NCBI RefSeq assembly: GCF_002835735.1
Contig: NZ_PISD01000007.1
Location: 124,001-188,000, forward strand
DNA from: Cytobacillus horneckiae
Lineage (GTDB): Bacteria; Bacillota; Bacilli; Bacillales; Cytobacillaceae
Length of the DNA: 64,000 nucleotides
Direction: 5' to 3'
Under the pieces are notes generated by a model. That model saw only the letters and a program-made list of their open reading frames with translations, made no database searches and was not told the DNA's origin. Positions 19,263 to 27,578 of this stretch are shown one piece after another (within the stretch, counting starts at the first letter, position 1; each line of letters begins with the position of its first letter). A program made the position numbers and the translations under genes.

Positions 19263-19291
19263 TATTATCAGATAGTCAGTTAGTTTGTAAA
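19263..19291 (-). promoter_or_regulatory. Promoter for rpsP-khpA
   Basis: TTTACA (19286-19291) and ATAATA (19263-19268) are 17 bp apart on the minus strand, with TG just before the -10 hexamer. They lie about 40 bp before the rpsP start. Confidence 0.6.
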
Positions 19292-19332
19292 GGTTTTTTT
19301 CTTTACATAGATCAAAAAACTGTTTTCAATCC

Positions 19333-20685
19333 TTAAAACGGATTAAATGGAAGCTTAAAGCCACCTTTTTTCTTGCCTTTTTGTTGCATGCCTGTCATCT
19401 GCTTCATCATTTTTTTCATATCTTCAAACTGTTTAAGCAAACGATTTACTTCAGGGACTGTTCTTCCGCTTCCCTTGGCAATTCTTTTACGACGGCTTGC
19501 ATTAATTGTTTCAGGATGAATTTTCTCTTCCTTCGTCATCGATTGAATAATGGCTTCAACATGAGCAATTTGTTTATCATCGATTTTGAGGTTATTTAAA
19601 CCCTTCATCTTATTCGCGCCAGGCATCATTTTTAAAAGTTCATCAAGCGGTCCCATTGTTTTCACTTGACCGAGCTGTTCTAAAAAGTCATCTAAAGTGA
19701 AAGAAGCTGTGCGCATTTTCTTCTCCAGCTCTTTCGCCTTCTCTTCATCAACATTGGCTTGTGCTTTTTCAATAAGCGAAAGCACGTCCCCCATGCCTAG
19801 AATGCGCGAAGCCATTCTTTCCGGGTGAAAAGCCTCTAATGCATCCAGTTTCTCACCTAGCCCGATAAACTTAATTGGCGTGTTGGTTACAGAGCGGATA
19901 GAAAGCGCGGCACCACCGCGCGTATCACCATCAAGCTTTGTTAAAACAACCCCTGTTAATCCAAGCTGCTCATTAAAGCTTTGGGCTACATTTACTGCAT
20001 CCTGACCAGTCATCGCATCGACAACTAAGAAAATCTCATCAGGATTTGAGAGCTCTTTAATGTCTTTAAGCTCATCCATCAGCGCTTCGTCTACATGAAG
20101 TCGACCTGCAGTATCAATTAAAACATAGTCATTATGATCTTCTTTAGCCTTTGCGATTGCCTGCTTGGCAATTTCTACAGGGCTTACTTGGTCGCCCAAT
20201 GAGAAAACCGGCATACTCAATTGCTTTCCAAGCGTCTCCAGCTGTTTAATTGCTGCTGGACGATAAATATCAGCTGCAACAAGCATAGGGTTACGATTGT
20301 ATTTTTTGCGCAACAGATTAGCAAGCTTTCCAGTTGTTGTTGTTTTACCCGCCCCTTGCAGACCTACCATCATAATGACAGTAGGCGGACGATTGCTGAC
20401 AGCGATCTTACTTTGCTCTCCACCCATTAATTCCGTTAATTCTTCTTTTACGACCTTAATGACCTGCTGCCCAGGTGTTAAGCTTTTCATAACCTCCTGG
20501 CCGACAGCACGCTCACTGACTTTTTTCACAAATTCTTTAACAACCTTAAAGTTTACGTCTGCTTCAAGAAGAGCCAAACGAACCTCACGCATCATTTCCT
20601 TCACGTCAGCTTCGCTAATCTTCCCCTTGCCGCGAATCTTTTGGATTGTATTCTGCAGTCGGTCGGCTAAACCTTCAAATGCCAT
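19333..20685 (-). CDS. ffh: Signal recognition particle protein Ffh
   Basis: Ffh binds scRNA and signal sequences and docks with FtsY to target proteins to the membrane. The 450-residue product has the N domain, the GTPase G domain (GLQGAGKTTTTGKLA near 105, DTAGR near 188, TKLDG near 245) and a C-terminal methionine-rich M domain ending in MKKMMKQMTGMQQ and a lysine/glycine tail. It follows ylxM by 12 bp. The partner gene ftsY is usually adjacent but is displaced here by a 12-kb insertion. Confidence 0.98.
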   Translation of the reverse strand: MAFEGLADRLQNTIQKIRGKGKISEADVKEMMREVRLALLEADVNFKVVKEFVKKVSERAVGQEVMKSLTPGQQVIKVVKEELTELMGGEQSKIAVSNRPPTVIMMVGLQGAGKTTTTGKLANLLRKKYNRNPMLVAADIYRPAAIKQLETLGKQLSMPVFSLGDQVSPVEIAKQAIAKAKEDHNDYVLIDTAGRLHVDEALMDELKDIKELSNPDEIFLVVDAMTGQDAVNVAQSFNEQLGLTGVVLTKLDGDTRGGAALSIRSVTNTPIKFIGLGEKLDALEAFHPERMASRILGMGDVLSLIEKAQANVDEEKAKELEKKMRTASFTLDDFLEQLGQVKTMGPLDELLKMMPGANKMKGLNNLKIDDKQIAHVEAIIQSMTKEEKIHPETINASRRKRIAKGSGRTVPEVNRLLKQFEDMKKMMKQMTGMQQKGKKKGGFKLPFNPF

Positions 20686-20697
20686 GTATGCCGCCTC

Positions 20698-21027
20698 CTA
20701 ATCTAATTTCTCAAGCTCTTCAAGCAATTTTTCCATTTCCCCGTTTGAGGAATCAGCTTTAAGCAGTTGCTTCATCTCTTCTATCAACTTGAAGCGCTCT
20801 TGAAATTTATGAAATAATAACAGCTTTTCTTCATATTCCTCAAGCATCGCTTCTGTTCGCTTAATGTTATCATACACCGCTTGACGGCTAACATCATACT
20901 CTTCTGCGATTTCTCCAAGTGAAAAATCGTCGAGGTAGTACAGGGACATATAGCTGCTTTGTTTAGGTGTTAACAAAGATTGGTAAAAGTCATAGAGGTA
21001 ATTCATCCTCGTTGTCTTTTCAAGCAT
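20698..21027 (-). CDS. ylxM: YlxM, DNA-binding/SRP-associated protein
   Basis: A 109-residue helix-turn-helix protein of the UPF0122 family with a sigma-70 region-4-like motif ([22 protein letters not shown] at about 31-52) and a C-terminal charged helix. It is co-transcribed with ffh in Bacillus and Streptococcus, where it influences SRP activity. The start ATG follows AAGGGGGAAT. A good promoter lies upstream (21068-21096), so the pair ylxM-ffh has its own transcription start after the foreign-looking cluster. Confidence 0.94.
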   Translation of the reverse strand: MLEKTTRMNYLYDFYQSLLTPKQSSYMSLYYLDDFSLGEIAEEYDVSRQAVYDNIKRTEAMLEEYEEKLLLFHKFQERFKLIEEMKQLLKADSSNGEMEKLLEELEKLD

Positions 21028-21067
21028 CCCTATTCCCCCTTGTTAAGTGAAAAGCCTTTACAAAGTA

Positions 21068-21096
21068 AGTTTACCTATATGAAGTGTCCATGTCAA
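21068..21096 (-). promoter_or_regulatory. Promoter for ylxM-ffh
   Basis: A perfect TTGACA (21091-21096) is followed 17 bp later by TAAACT (21068-21073) on the minus strand, 40 bp before ylxM. No clear terminator separates it from the end of the upstream vWA gene. Confidence 0.7.
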
Positions 21097-21135
21097 GGAA
21101 ATATCCTTTCATCACTTGTATAGCTTTTCATTCAA

Positions 21136-23892
21136 CTAGCTCCTACGCTTTTTAGCCTCCAGTAGCCTCTTCATCCTGTCTGCTCTCTCTTCTTCAGTTA
21201 TTGGATTCTCTTTTATCTTCTTCTTTTTGTTCACTGTTTTTTCCTTTATTACTTGATTATCTTTTTGCTCTTCAGCATCTAGCTTGTTTTGATTGGATGA
21301 AATTGTTGAATATCCTTTTTGGGTATTGGCGGTTTGATTCAATTTCTCCCCTTTTGATACTTGTTTGCTTTTTCTTGAGGCAGGAAAGCCAAACCGTCTG
21401 ATCGCAATCTCGATAAAATAAAGTATAAAAGCTAAGGAAACTAACATAATGCTAATTTCTTGTTGGTTGTACGCCCTTTGTTGAAGCGGCCGAAATGCAT
21501 CAGCTTCGTTATCTAGCTTCTTTCCATTTGTAATAGTGGCAAGTTCTTTAAGCAAATCGAGATTTGTCCCTTCTAGTAAATACTCATCTGAATAAGGAAT
21601 AGCAAACCCTGTTTGATACGAAATCATTTCCCCATGCTCATTCGCTTGCTTAATACTTAAAAAATACATCCCTTCCTTTTCCGGAACAATTACTTCATAT
21701 TTTCCTGGAGCAACGAGCTTAGCATTCGTTTTTACTTCGCTGCCATCCTCAGAGAGGACGGTCGCCTCAATTGGCAAGGATTGATTTGCGATAGATTCAA
21801 GATGGACAGTTGCTTGCTCTACTCCCTTTGAAACCGATACTCGAAATGGTTCGCTATCATATTGAGGCAATGTAGAAGTGACTAGCTGATTAATAAAATC
21901 CGGCCACCTTCCCCATCTAGCCCAATCCCCTGACCACCCGCCAGTAAAATCAGATGTAAACGCAATCGTGCGTCCAATCCCATATTGCCATTGCGCTAGA
22001 ACGGGGTCCTCCTTTTCACTTAAGATGGGCACTTGCGCTCTCGGTTTTGCTGTGACCGCAATATAGGCATTCATCTTCGGGACGCCTTCAGTAAACAGAC
22101 TTGTCCATTCAGGATAATTTTGAACAAGCGGAAAAAAAGGCTGATCTTCAATATACGTCCTTGTTGCCATCACAGTCTCACGGGATAAAATACTTGGAAT
22201 CACCGAAGCATCAGTCACATCATAATATCTGCCGGAACCTTGTTCCGCTAAATCCTCCAGCAACGCCCTATCTGCATCTTGCCCAATTGCTACTGTAGAT
22301 AGTGTAATGTTGTTTTCCTTCCCGTTTTCTATAATTAATTCATAATCACCATTTCCTGAAGATTGTCCATCTGTCAGAAGAATGATATGCTTTCGCTGCA
22401 GCTTTAAATCTTCTAATTCTGCATAGGCTTTTTCTAGAGAGGTGAAAATTTCAGTTCCGCCGCCTGGAGTAACAGATAGAATTTTTTCCACTGCCGCTTC
22501 TTTATCCTTTAAAGGACCCGTTTCAACGATCTCCCATGGTTGATCATCAAACGCGATAAACCCTAGCGTATCTTCTTCCCGCAATAACTCAACAGACCTG
22601 GCAGCTGCTTCCTTCGCTAATTCTAGCTTTTGTCCATCCATACTGCCTGATCTGTCCATTACAATCATTAAACCAAGAGAAGGCATTTCCTCTTTCCCTT
22701 TTATCTCCATATCAACAGGAAGAAGCTTTTCTATTGGTGTTTTAAAGTAACCGCCAAGACCGAAACTTTCTTCGCCACCTCCCATGATAAACCCTACACC
22801 AAACTCCCTTACAGCTTGTTCAATCAGCTCCATCTGCTTCTGTGTGATGCCGGTTGCTTGAACGTTGTTAAATATAATCGACTGGTACTGTAGGTAGCCA
22901 GATAAATTAGTTGGCAACTTTTCTGGCACAATTGTATCCAATTCTATACCGGAGCTTTGCAGAGCCTTTTGCAGTTGATCAGATTCATGACTTTGTACAA
23001 TAAGCAGCTTAGGTTTTCCTTTTACATTCGTAGTTGCTTGAAGAGCGTTATTTTCGATAAATGTATCGCCTTCAGCTTCTATTTCAGCCTTTAAAACCTG
23101 CAGACCGCTGCCCTGGGCTTCATAACTAAATGAGAACTCATTCTTCCCTTCTTTTACCTCAACTTTTTCCTGCAATATTTCTTTATTATTCAAATATAAA
23201 CGAACTTGAGCAGATTGGTTCATATTGCTATTCACGCTTAATGAGACAGAAGCCGCTTCCCCTTCATAGAGAGAAGGGGATACCTTTAAATCAGCTAATG
23301 CCATATCCTTTTCTACTTTGCTGTTAACTTGAACATAATCAAGCTCAATTCCTCTATTTTTTAAAAGCTTGGCTGCTTCCGCACCGTTTCCTGCTGTTTC
23401 ATTACCATCGGTAAAGACAACGACTCTACCGCTAGAATCTCTAGGGATAAGGGTGGAGGCAAACTGAAGCCCGGATTCTATGTTCGTTTCTGTTTCATTT
23501 ACAGCACCATTAAACTCTGGTAATGATTCTGATTGATTTCCTAAATTTTGATCTATCACAATGTTTTCCGCAAATGAAGCGATCGCAAATTCATCTTTGA
23601 TGCCCTTATGCTTCACGCTTTCTTCAATCCAGCCGAGCGTTTCCGCTTCTGTTCCATTTACACTTGCTGAACGGTCAACTAAAAAAACTACTTTTTCGCC
23701 TTTTATAGGCAAATTTAATTGCGGAATAGCCAATGCAAAAATAAGCAAAATAAAAACGGAGATTCTAATTGCTGAGATGATTCGTGCTTCTCTATTTTTA
23801 TACTTGTTTCCATTCTTTAAATATAAATAAACGAAAAAGAAAGCCGGAAGTAATAGAAATAAAGCAAGCGGATATTTAAATTCGATGCCCAC
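21136..23892 (-). CDS. Membrane protein with two vWA domains flanking a glutamine-amidotransferase-like domain
   Basis: A large 918-residue membrane protein. The start is GTG 23890-23892 after GGGAGGT, and overlaps the upstream gene's end by 17 bp. Two N-terminal membrane helices (about 7-24, 41-58) precede a first vWA domain with metal-site motif DRSAS at 73-77. A GATase1-like segment (about 292-386, PKLLIVQSH then FIMGGGEESFG) leads into a second vWA domain with DRSGS at 413-417. A beta-rich region and a third membrane helix (about 813-831) follow, then an 87-residue, lysine-rich cytoplasmic tail. vWA domains bind partners through a metal ion. It is the last gene of the MoxR cluster; partner and substrate are unknown. 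Confidence 0.85.
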   Translation of the reverse strand: MGIEFKYPLALFLLLPAFFFVYLYLKNGNKYKNREARIISAIRISVFILLIFALAIPQLNLPIKGEKVVFLVDRSASVNGTEAETLGWIEESVKHKGIKDEFAIASFAENIVIDQNLGNQSESLPEFNGAVNETETNIESGLQFASTLIPRDSSGRVVVFTDGNETAGNGAEAAKLLKNRGIELDYVQVNSKVEKDMALADLKVSPSLYEGEAASVSLSVNSNMNQSAQVRLYLNNKEILQEKVEVKEGKNEFSFSYEAQGSGLQVLKAEIEAEGDTFIENNALQATTNVKGKPKLLIVQSHESDQLQKALQSSGIELDTIVPEKLPTNLSGYLQYQSIIFNNVQATGITQKQMELIEQAVREFGVGFIMGGGEESFGLGGYFKTPIEKLLPVDMEIKGKEEMPSLGLMIVMDRSGSMDGQKLELAKEAAARSVELLREEDTLGFIAFDDQPWEIVETGPLKDKEAAVEKILSVTPGGGTEIFTSLEKAYAELEDLKLQRKHIILLTDGQSSGNGDYELIIENGKENNITLSTVAIGQDADRALLEDLAEQGSGRYYDVTDASVIPSILSRETVMATRTYIEDQPFFPLVQNYPEWTSLFTEGVPKMNAYIAVTAKPRAQVPILSEKEDPVLAQWQYGIGRTIAFTSDFTGGWSGDWARWGRWPDFINQLVTSTLPQYDSEPFRVSVSKGVEQATVHLESIANQSLPIEATVLSEDGSEVKTNAKLVAPGKYEVIVPEKEGMYFLSIKQANEHGEMISYQTGFAIPYSDEYLLEGTNLDLLKELATITNGKKLDNEADAFRPLQQRAYNQQEISIMLVSLAFILYFIEIAIRRFGFPASRKSKQVSKGEKLNQTANTQKGYSTISSNQNKLDAEEQKDNQVIKEKTVNKKKKIKENPITEEERADRMKRLLEAKKRRS

Positions 23893-25636
23893 GTCGGTAT
23901 ACCTCCCATTCAAGGAAACAAAGACATAGAGCAATCAGTGTTAGCCAATACCAAGTATAGCCCACTGGCCTATTCGTCCCTTCTTCACTTAACGATTTCT
24001 CATTGATTGTAAATGCTTCTTCCAAAGCAGGCTGCTTTTCTCTTTCATCTAACAAAACTGAGAAGTAGTTAATATGCTCATTTATAACAGCTTGATAAAC
24101 ACCTGGCTGTGCAGGTGCAATAAAACTCTCTTTCTTCAAATTAAGTGAATATAGATTTTCGTCCTTCTGGTTAAAAATCTCAACTACGTGCACATCTTCA
24201 CCGCTTGAAATCCATCTTTCTTCATTTGCACTAAAGTATCCTAAAAACTCATTTGTTTGTGACAGATATTGATAGGCATTATACAAAAAAATTGGAAAGC
24301 CCGGCTGCAGCGGCCAATCGGACTCAGCGAGGGAAAAGTTAATCACAATAACAGGATAGCCATTTTTCATCCCCTTTTGAATGATTGGGACATCACCGCT
24401 TATAAGCACCGGCTCAAGATTCTCTTCAGGAGATGTTACAACCGCATCAATATAAACATTTTTAAAATCTACATATTGAAGAAGCTTTTCGTCTTTCACA
24501 ACAAGCTGCTCTGTTACTTTTTGCTTTTCTCCATTCGTTCTGAAAAAGAGGGCAGGCTGTTTAGGGAGATCTTGTAAAGATTCTCCTTCTGCGATAAATA
24601 TTCCGCTCATATTGTCGCGCTTCTCTTCCACTTGAACGATATCTGTACCGATTATTTGGAACCCTTTGATTGTAAACGGATTGATTTCATCGAGCGCATA
24701 CACAGCAGGTTTGTTTTCAGTAAATATAGCTGTTGCGGTATTATCGGCATGATAGCCATCATCCACTTCAACTATCGCTTCATAATAAGACTGTGGAGGA
24801 AGGTCCTCTATATTGACAATTAATTGTTCATTGCCAGGAATAGTAACTTCTTCATTAAACCATTCGCTATTCTCAGTTCGTACTGAAAAGCTTGCTTTCA
24901 TTTCTGAAGCGGTTTGATTTTCTATAACAGCCACTCCAGCAATTTTTCCATCAATGGCCGCAACACCAAAGGATTGCAGAGAAATATTTTGAGTTTTGCC
25001 ACCCGTGTTATGCACTTCTGCATATTGATCATTAAGAAGCTCTCTCACCTCTTGTTTTTTTACACCATCAGAAAAAATATGTATAGCTGTATCCTTACTA
25101 TCTGCAATAGAAGCAGCCAGATTTAAAGTTTTATCGATGTTTTCATGATTGTAATTAACTTCAAGACTTTTAATCTTCTCGTTAATAACCGCCTTATCGT
25201 CTTCTCTATTTAACAGAATGGAAGGCTTATCACCTGCTTGAATAAGCGTTACATCTTGCCCATTCATCTTTTTAATTAATTCGCTCATCATTTCTTTCGC
25301 TTTATCAAACCTTGTCCCATCCTCAGATACTACAGACATCGACGCTGAAGTATCTACGATAAAGATTAAATGCTCCCCCTTTACTTGCTGTCCGAGAAAA
25401 ATAGGACGCACAAGCGCAAACATTAATAATAGGAGCGCCAAAATTTGAAGCCAAAAAATCAAGTTTTGCTGCAGCTGCTTAAGCCACGGCGAAGCCTGCC
25501 ATTCATTTAAGACCTGCTGCCACAGCATATTTGAAGCGACCGCTTGCTCCTTATACTGTTTTCGAAAAAAATAAAAGAGTATAACCGCAGCAATAAAGAT
25601 GCTGAATACGAAAAAATAAGGGTTTAAAAACTGCAT
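23876..25636 (-). CDS. BatA-like membrane vWA protein
   Basis: A 586-residue protein starting at ATG 25634-25636 after GAGGTGGAGCG. The N-terminus is BatA-like (MQFLNPYFF, membrane helix about 8-24, second helix about 58-78). The vWA domain that follows has the complete metal-site motif DTSAS at 95-99. A long beta-rich region and a C-terminal membrane helix (about 559-576) end in RRGHRI. Family knowledge: BatA-type proteins occur with MoxR ATPases and DUF58 proteins in aerotolerance-type operons. It overlaps the next vWA gene by 17 bp, so the two are probably made in fixed ratio. I cannot assign a specific function. Confidence 0.85.
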   Translation of the reverse strand: MQFLNPYFFVFSIFIAAVILFYFFRKQYKEQAVASNMLWQQVLNEWQASPWLKQLQQNLIFWLQILALLLLMFALVRPIFLGQQVKGEHLIFIVDTSASMSVVSEDGTRFDKAKEMMSELIKKMNGQDVTLIQAGDKPSILLNREDDKAVINEKIKSLEVNYNHENIDKTLNLAASIADSKDTAIHIFSDGVKKQEVRELLNDQYAEVHNTGGKTQNISLQSFGVAAIDGKIAGVAVIENQTASEMKASFSVRTENSEWFNEEVTIPGNEQLIVNIEDLPPQSYYEAIVEVDDGYHADNTATAIFTENKPAVYALDEINPFTIKGFQIIGTDIVQVEEKRDNMSGIFIAEGESLQDLPKQPALFFRTNGEKQKVTEQLVVKDEKLLQYVDFKNVYIDAVVTSPEENLEPVLISGDVPIIQKGMKNGYPVIVINFSLAESDWPLQPGFPIFLYNAYQYLSQTNEFLGYFSANEERWISSGEDVHVVEIFNQKDENLYSLNLKKESFIAPAQPGVYQAVINEHINYFSVLLDEREKQPALEEAFTINEKSLSEEGTNRPVGYTWYWLTLIALCLCFLEWEVYRRGHRI

Positions 25637-25708
25637 CGCTCCACCTCTCTGTTCACTTAACATTCAAATGGAATAATCCCCCCAATTGAATACTACTATG
25701 CTATTTTA

Positions 25709-26575
25709 TTATTGAATTAATCCCTTTTTCACCATATCCCGTAATAAAAAAGCGTGCAGCTCCTTCTCTTCTGTCAATTGCAAAAAAGTGCCGCCATAGC
25801 GAAGGCATAGCAGCTCTAATTGCTCTGTATGCTCAACCATACGCCTCTGATAATCTCTTAAAATAGTATCATTCATGCTTACATTCACGGCAGTGTCTTT
25901 CTCGCTATCTATTAACTTCACATCTCCGCTATAAGTAGGTGTTATTTCTTCAGCTGCCAGCACTTGAAACATCCAAATCTCCTGTTTAAATGCCTTCATT
26001 TTTCTAAATACCGTTTCAAGATAGCCAATCTCTTCCATTCCATCTGTAATGAGAATGGACAATTGATGCTTTTTGGCAAGGGATTGTTCAAGTATTTTTA
26101 CAAAGCCACCGGATTTTACCTCAGTATCAAGGCTGATTATATCTAAAAAAGTTTTTTTGCTATATATAGCACCTTTTCTCTTCAAAGGATGAGTGTTGCT
26201 TGTAGGAATTAGTGAAAAAAACAGCCGGTCTTCTTCTTTAAGAACGAGATAGCTTAAGGCAGCAGCCAGTTTCTTTGCCAAATGCCACTTTGCAGCAATA
26301 TGTCTCATTGAAGCCGTTCCATCTAGGTAAATGGCGATTGATATTTCCTGTTCATCTAAAAATCTTTTAATATAATGCTTCTGTGTTCTTCCATAAACAT
26401 TCCAATCAATCAGCCTGACATCATCACCAGGCTGATATACTCGATAATCGGAAAACTCTAATGATGAACCGAATTTACTTGATTGCCTCGACCCGTTATG
26501 AACCCCTCTTTTTTTTGAGCGTACAACTAGTCTTCTTTGCTGTAAGTTGCGCAAATACCCCTCCGACCGATTCAT
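25709..26575 (-). CDS. DUF58 domain protein
   Basis: A 288-residue soluble protein. The DUF58 signature lies at residues 41-71 (DYRVYQPGDDVRLIDWN..KRF). It is followed by a vWA-like fold whose metal-site motif reads DGTASM at 85-90, that is DxTxS rather than DxSxS. DUF58 proteins pair with MoxR AAA+ ATPases; this gene overlaps the MoxR stop by 4 bp (ATGA), so the two are coupled. It probably acts as an adaptor between the ATPase and the membrane vWA proteins encoded downstream. There is no signal peptide. Confidence 0.88.
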   Translation of the reverse strand: MNRSEGYLRNLQQRRLVVRSKKRGVHNGSRQSSKFGSSLEFSDYRVYQPGDDVRLIDWNVYGRTQKHYIKRFLDEQEISIAIYLDGTASMRHIAAKWHLAKKLAAALSYLVLKEEDRLFFSLIPTSNTHPLKRKGAIYSKKTFLDIISLDTEVKSGGFVKILEQSLAKKHQLSILITDGMEEIGYLETVFRKMKAFKQEIWMFQVLAAEEITPTYSGDVKLIDSEKDTAVNVSMNDTILRDYQRRMVEHTEQLELLCLRYGGTFLQLTEEKELHAFLLRDMVKKGLIQ

Positions 26576-27573
26576 TTTGTTAAAGCCCCCACTTCTTCAA
26601 TCAGTCGATCAATGATGATATCTGCTGTCATACCGTTTGCTTCCGCTTCAAAATTCAAGATAATGCGATGTCTTAATACCGCTTTAACTGTTTGCTTTAA
26701 ATCGCCGATGGAAACATGATATCGACCAAGACAAAGCGCACGCGCCTTTGCCAGACTAATTAAACTTTGCAGACCACGGGGGCCACTGCCATATTGAACA
26801 TATTGTTTTACTATTTCCGGTGCATCAGTGGCACCTGGGTGGGTATAGGCAATGAGATCAACTGCATATTCTATCAAGTCTTCAGAAATAATAATTTCTT
26901 TTGCCAGATTTTGCAGAAAGACAACATCTTGAACTCGGGCGACTTTTTCTAGCGATCTGCCAGAAGTTCCAGTCGTTCTCTTCACTATTTCTTTTAACTC
27001 AGCTTTCGTAGGATAGGTTACATCAACTTTGCAAATAAACCGGTCCGTCTGGGCCTCTGGCAATGGATATGTCCCTTCCATGTCAATCGGGTTTTGCGTT
27101 GCCAGAACAAAGAAAGGCTTTGCCATTTCTTTCGTTTCGCCCATGATAGTTACTGTTTTTTCCCCCATTGCTTCAAGCAATGCACTCTGTGTTTTTGGTG
27201 TCGCTCTATTAATTTCATCAGCTAAGACCATGTTGGCAAACAGCGGACCTTCATGAAAAATAAAGCTTTGTTTCCCTTTGTCATCAGGCTGCAAGAGCAT
27301 CGTTCCTGTAATATCTGAAGGCATTATATCAGGTGTGAATTGAATTCGTGAAAATTTCAAATCAAGACATTCGGATATCGTTTTTACTAGCATTGTTTTA
27401 CCGAGTCCAGGTAGTCCTTCTAATAGTACATGTCCACCTGCTAACATGCTCCACAAAACTTGGTCAATTACCTCTTCCTGCCCGACTATAAAGGTTTGCA
27501 CTTCCTCTTTTACATTTAATATTAATTCAGCTGCTTGTGAAAACTCCCGTGCTTTTTCTTCTAAAACAGACAT
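26572..27573 (-). CDS. MoxR-family AAA+ ATPase
   Basis: A 333-residue ATPase, starting at ATG 27571-27573 after AAGGAG. It carries Walker A GLPGLGKT (53-60), Walker B VLADEIN (about 116-122), the sensor segment FFVLATQNP near 160 and the MoxR-specific GTYPLPEAQTDRF after it. The C-terminal lid domain contains GPRGLQSLISLAKARAL. MoxR ATPases act as chaperone-like machines that activate or assemble protein complexes, often with vWA proteins. The neighbours here (DUF58 and two vWA membrane proteins) fit that pattern. The client is unknown. Confidence 0.93.
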   Translation of the reverse strand: MSVLEEKAREFSQAAELILNVKEEVQTFIVGQEEVIDQVLWSMLAGGHVLLEGLPGLGKTMLVKTISECLDLKFSRIQFTPDIMPSDITGTMLLQPDDKGKQSFIFHEGPLFANMVLADEINRATPKTQSALLEAMGEKTVTIMGETKEMAKPFFVLATQNPIDMEGTYPLPEAQTDRFICKVDVTYPTKAELKEIVKRTTGTSGRSLEKVARVQDVVFLQNLAKEIIISEDLIEYAVDLIAYTHPGATDAPEIVKQYVQYGSGPRGLQSLISLAKARALCLGRYHVSIGDLKQTVKAVLRHRIILNFEAEANGMTADIIIDRLIEEVGALTK

Positions 27574-27578
27574 GTTGG

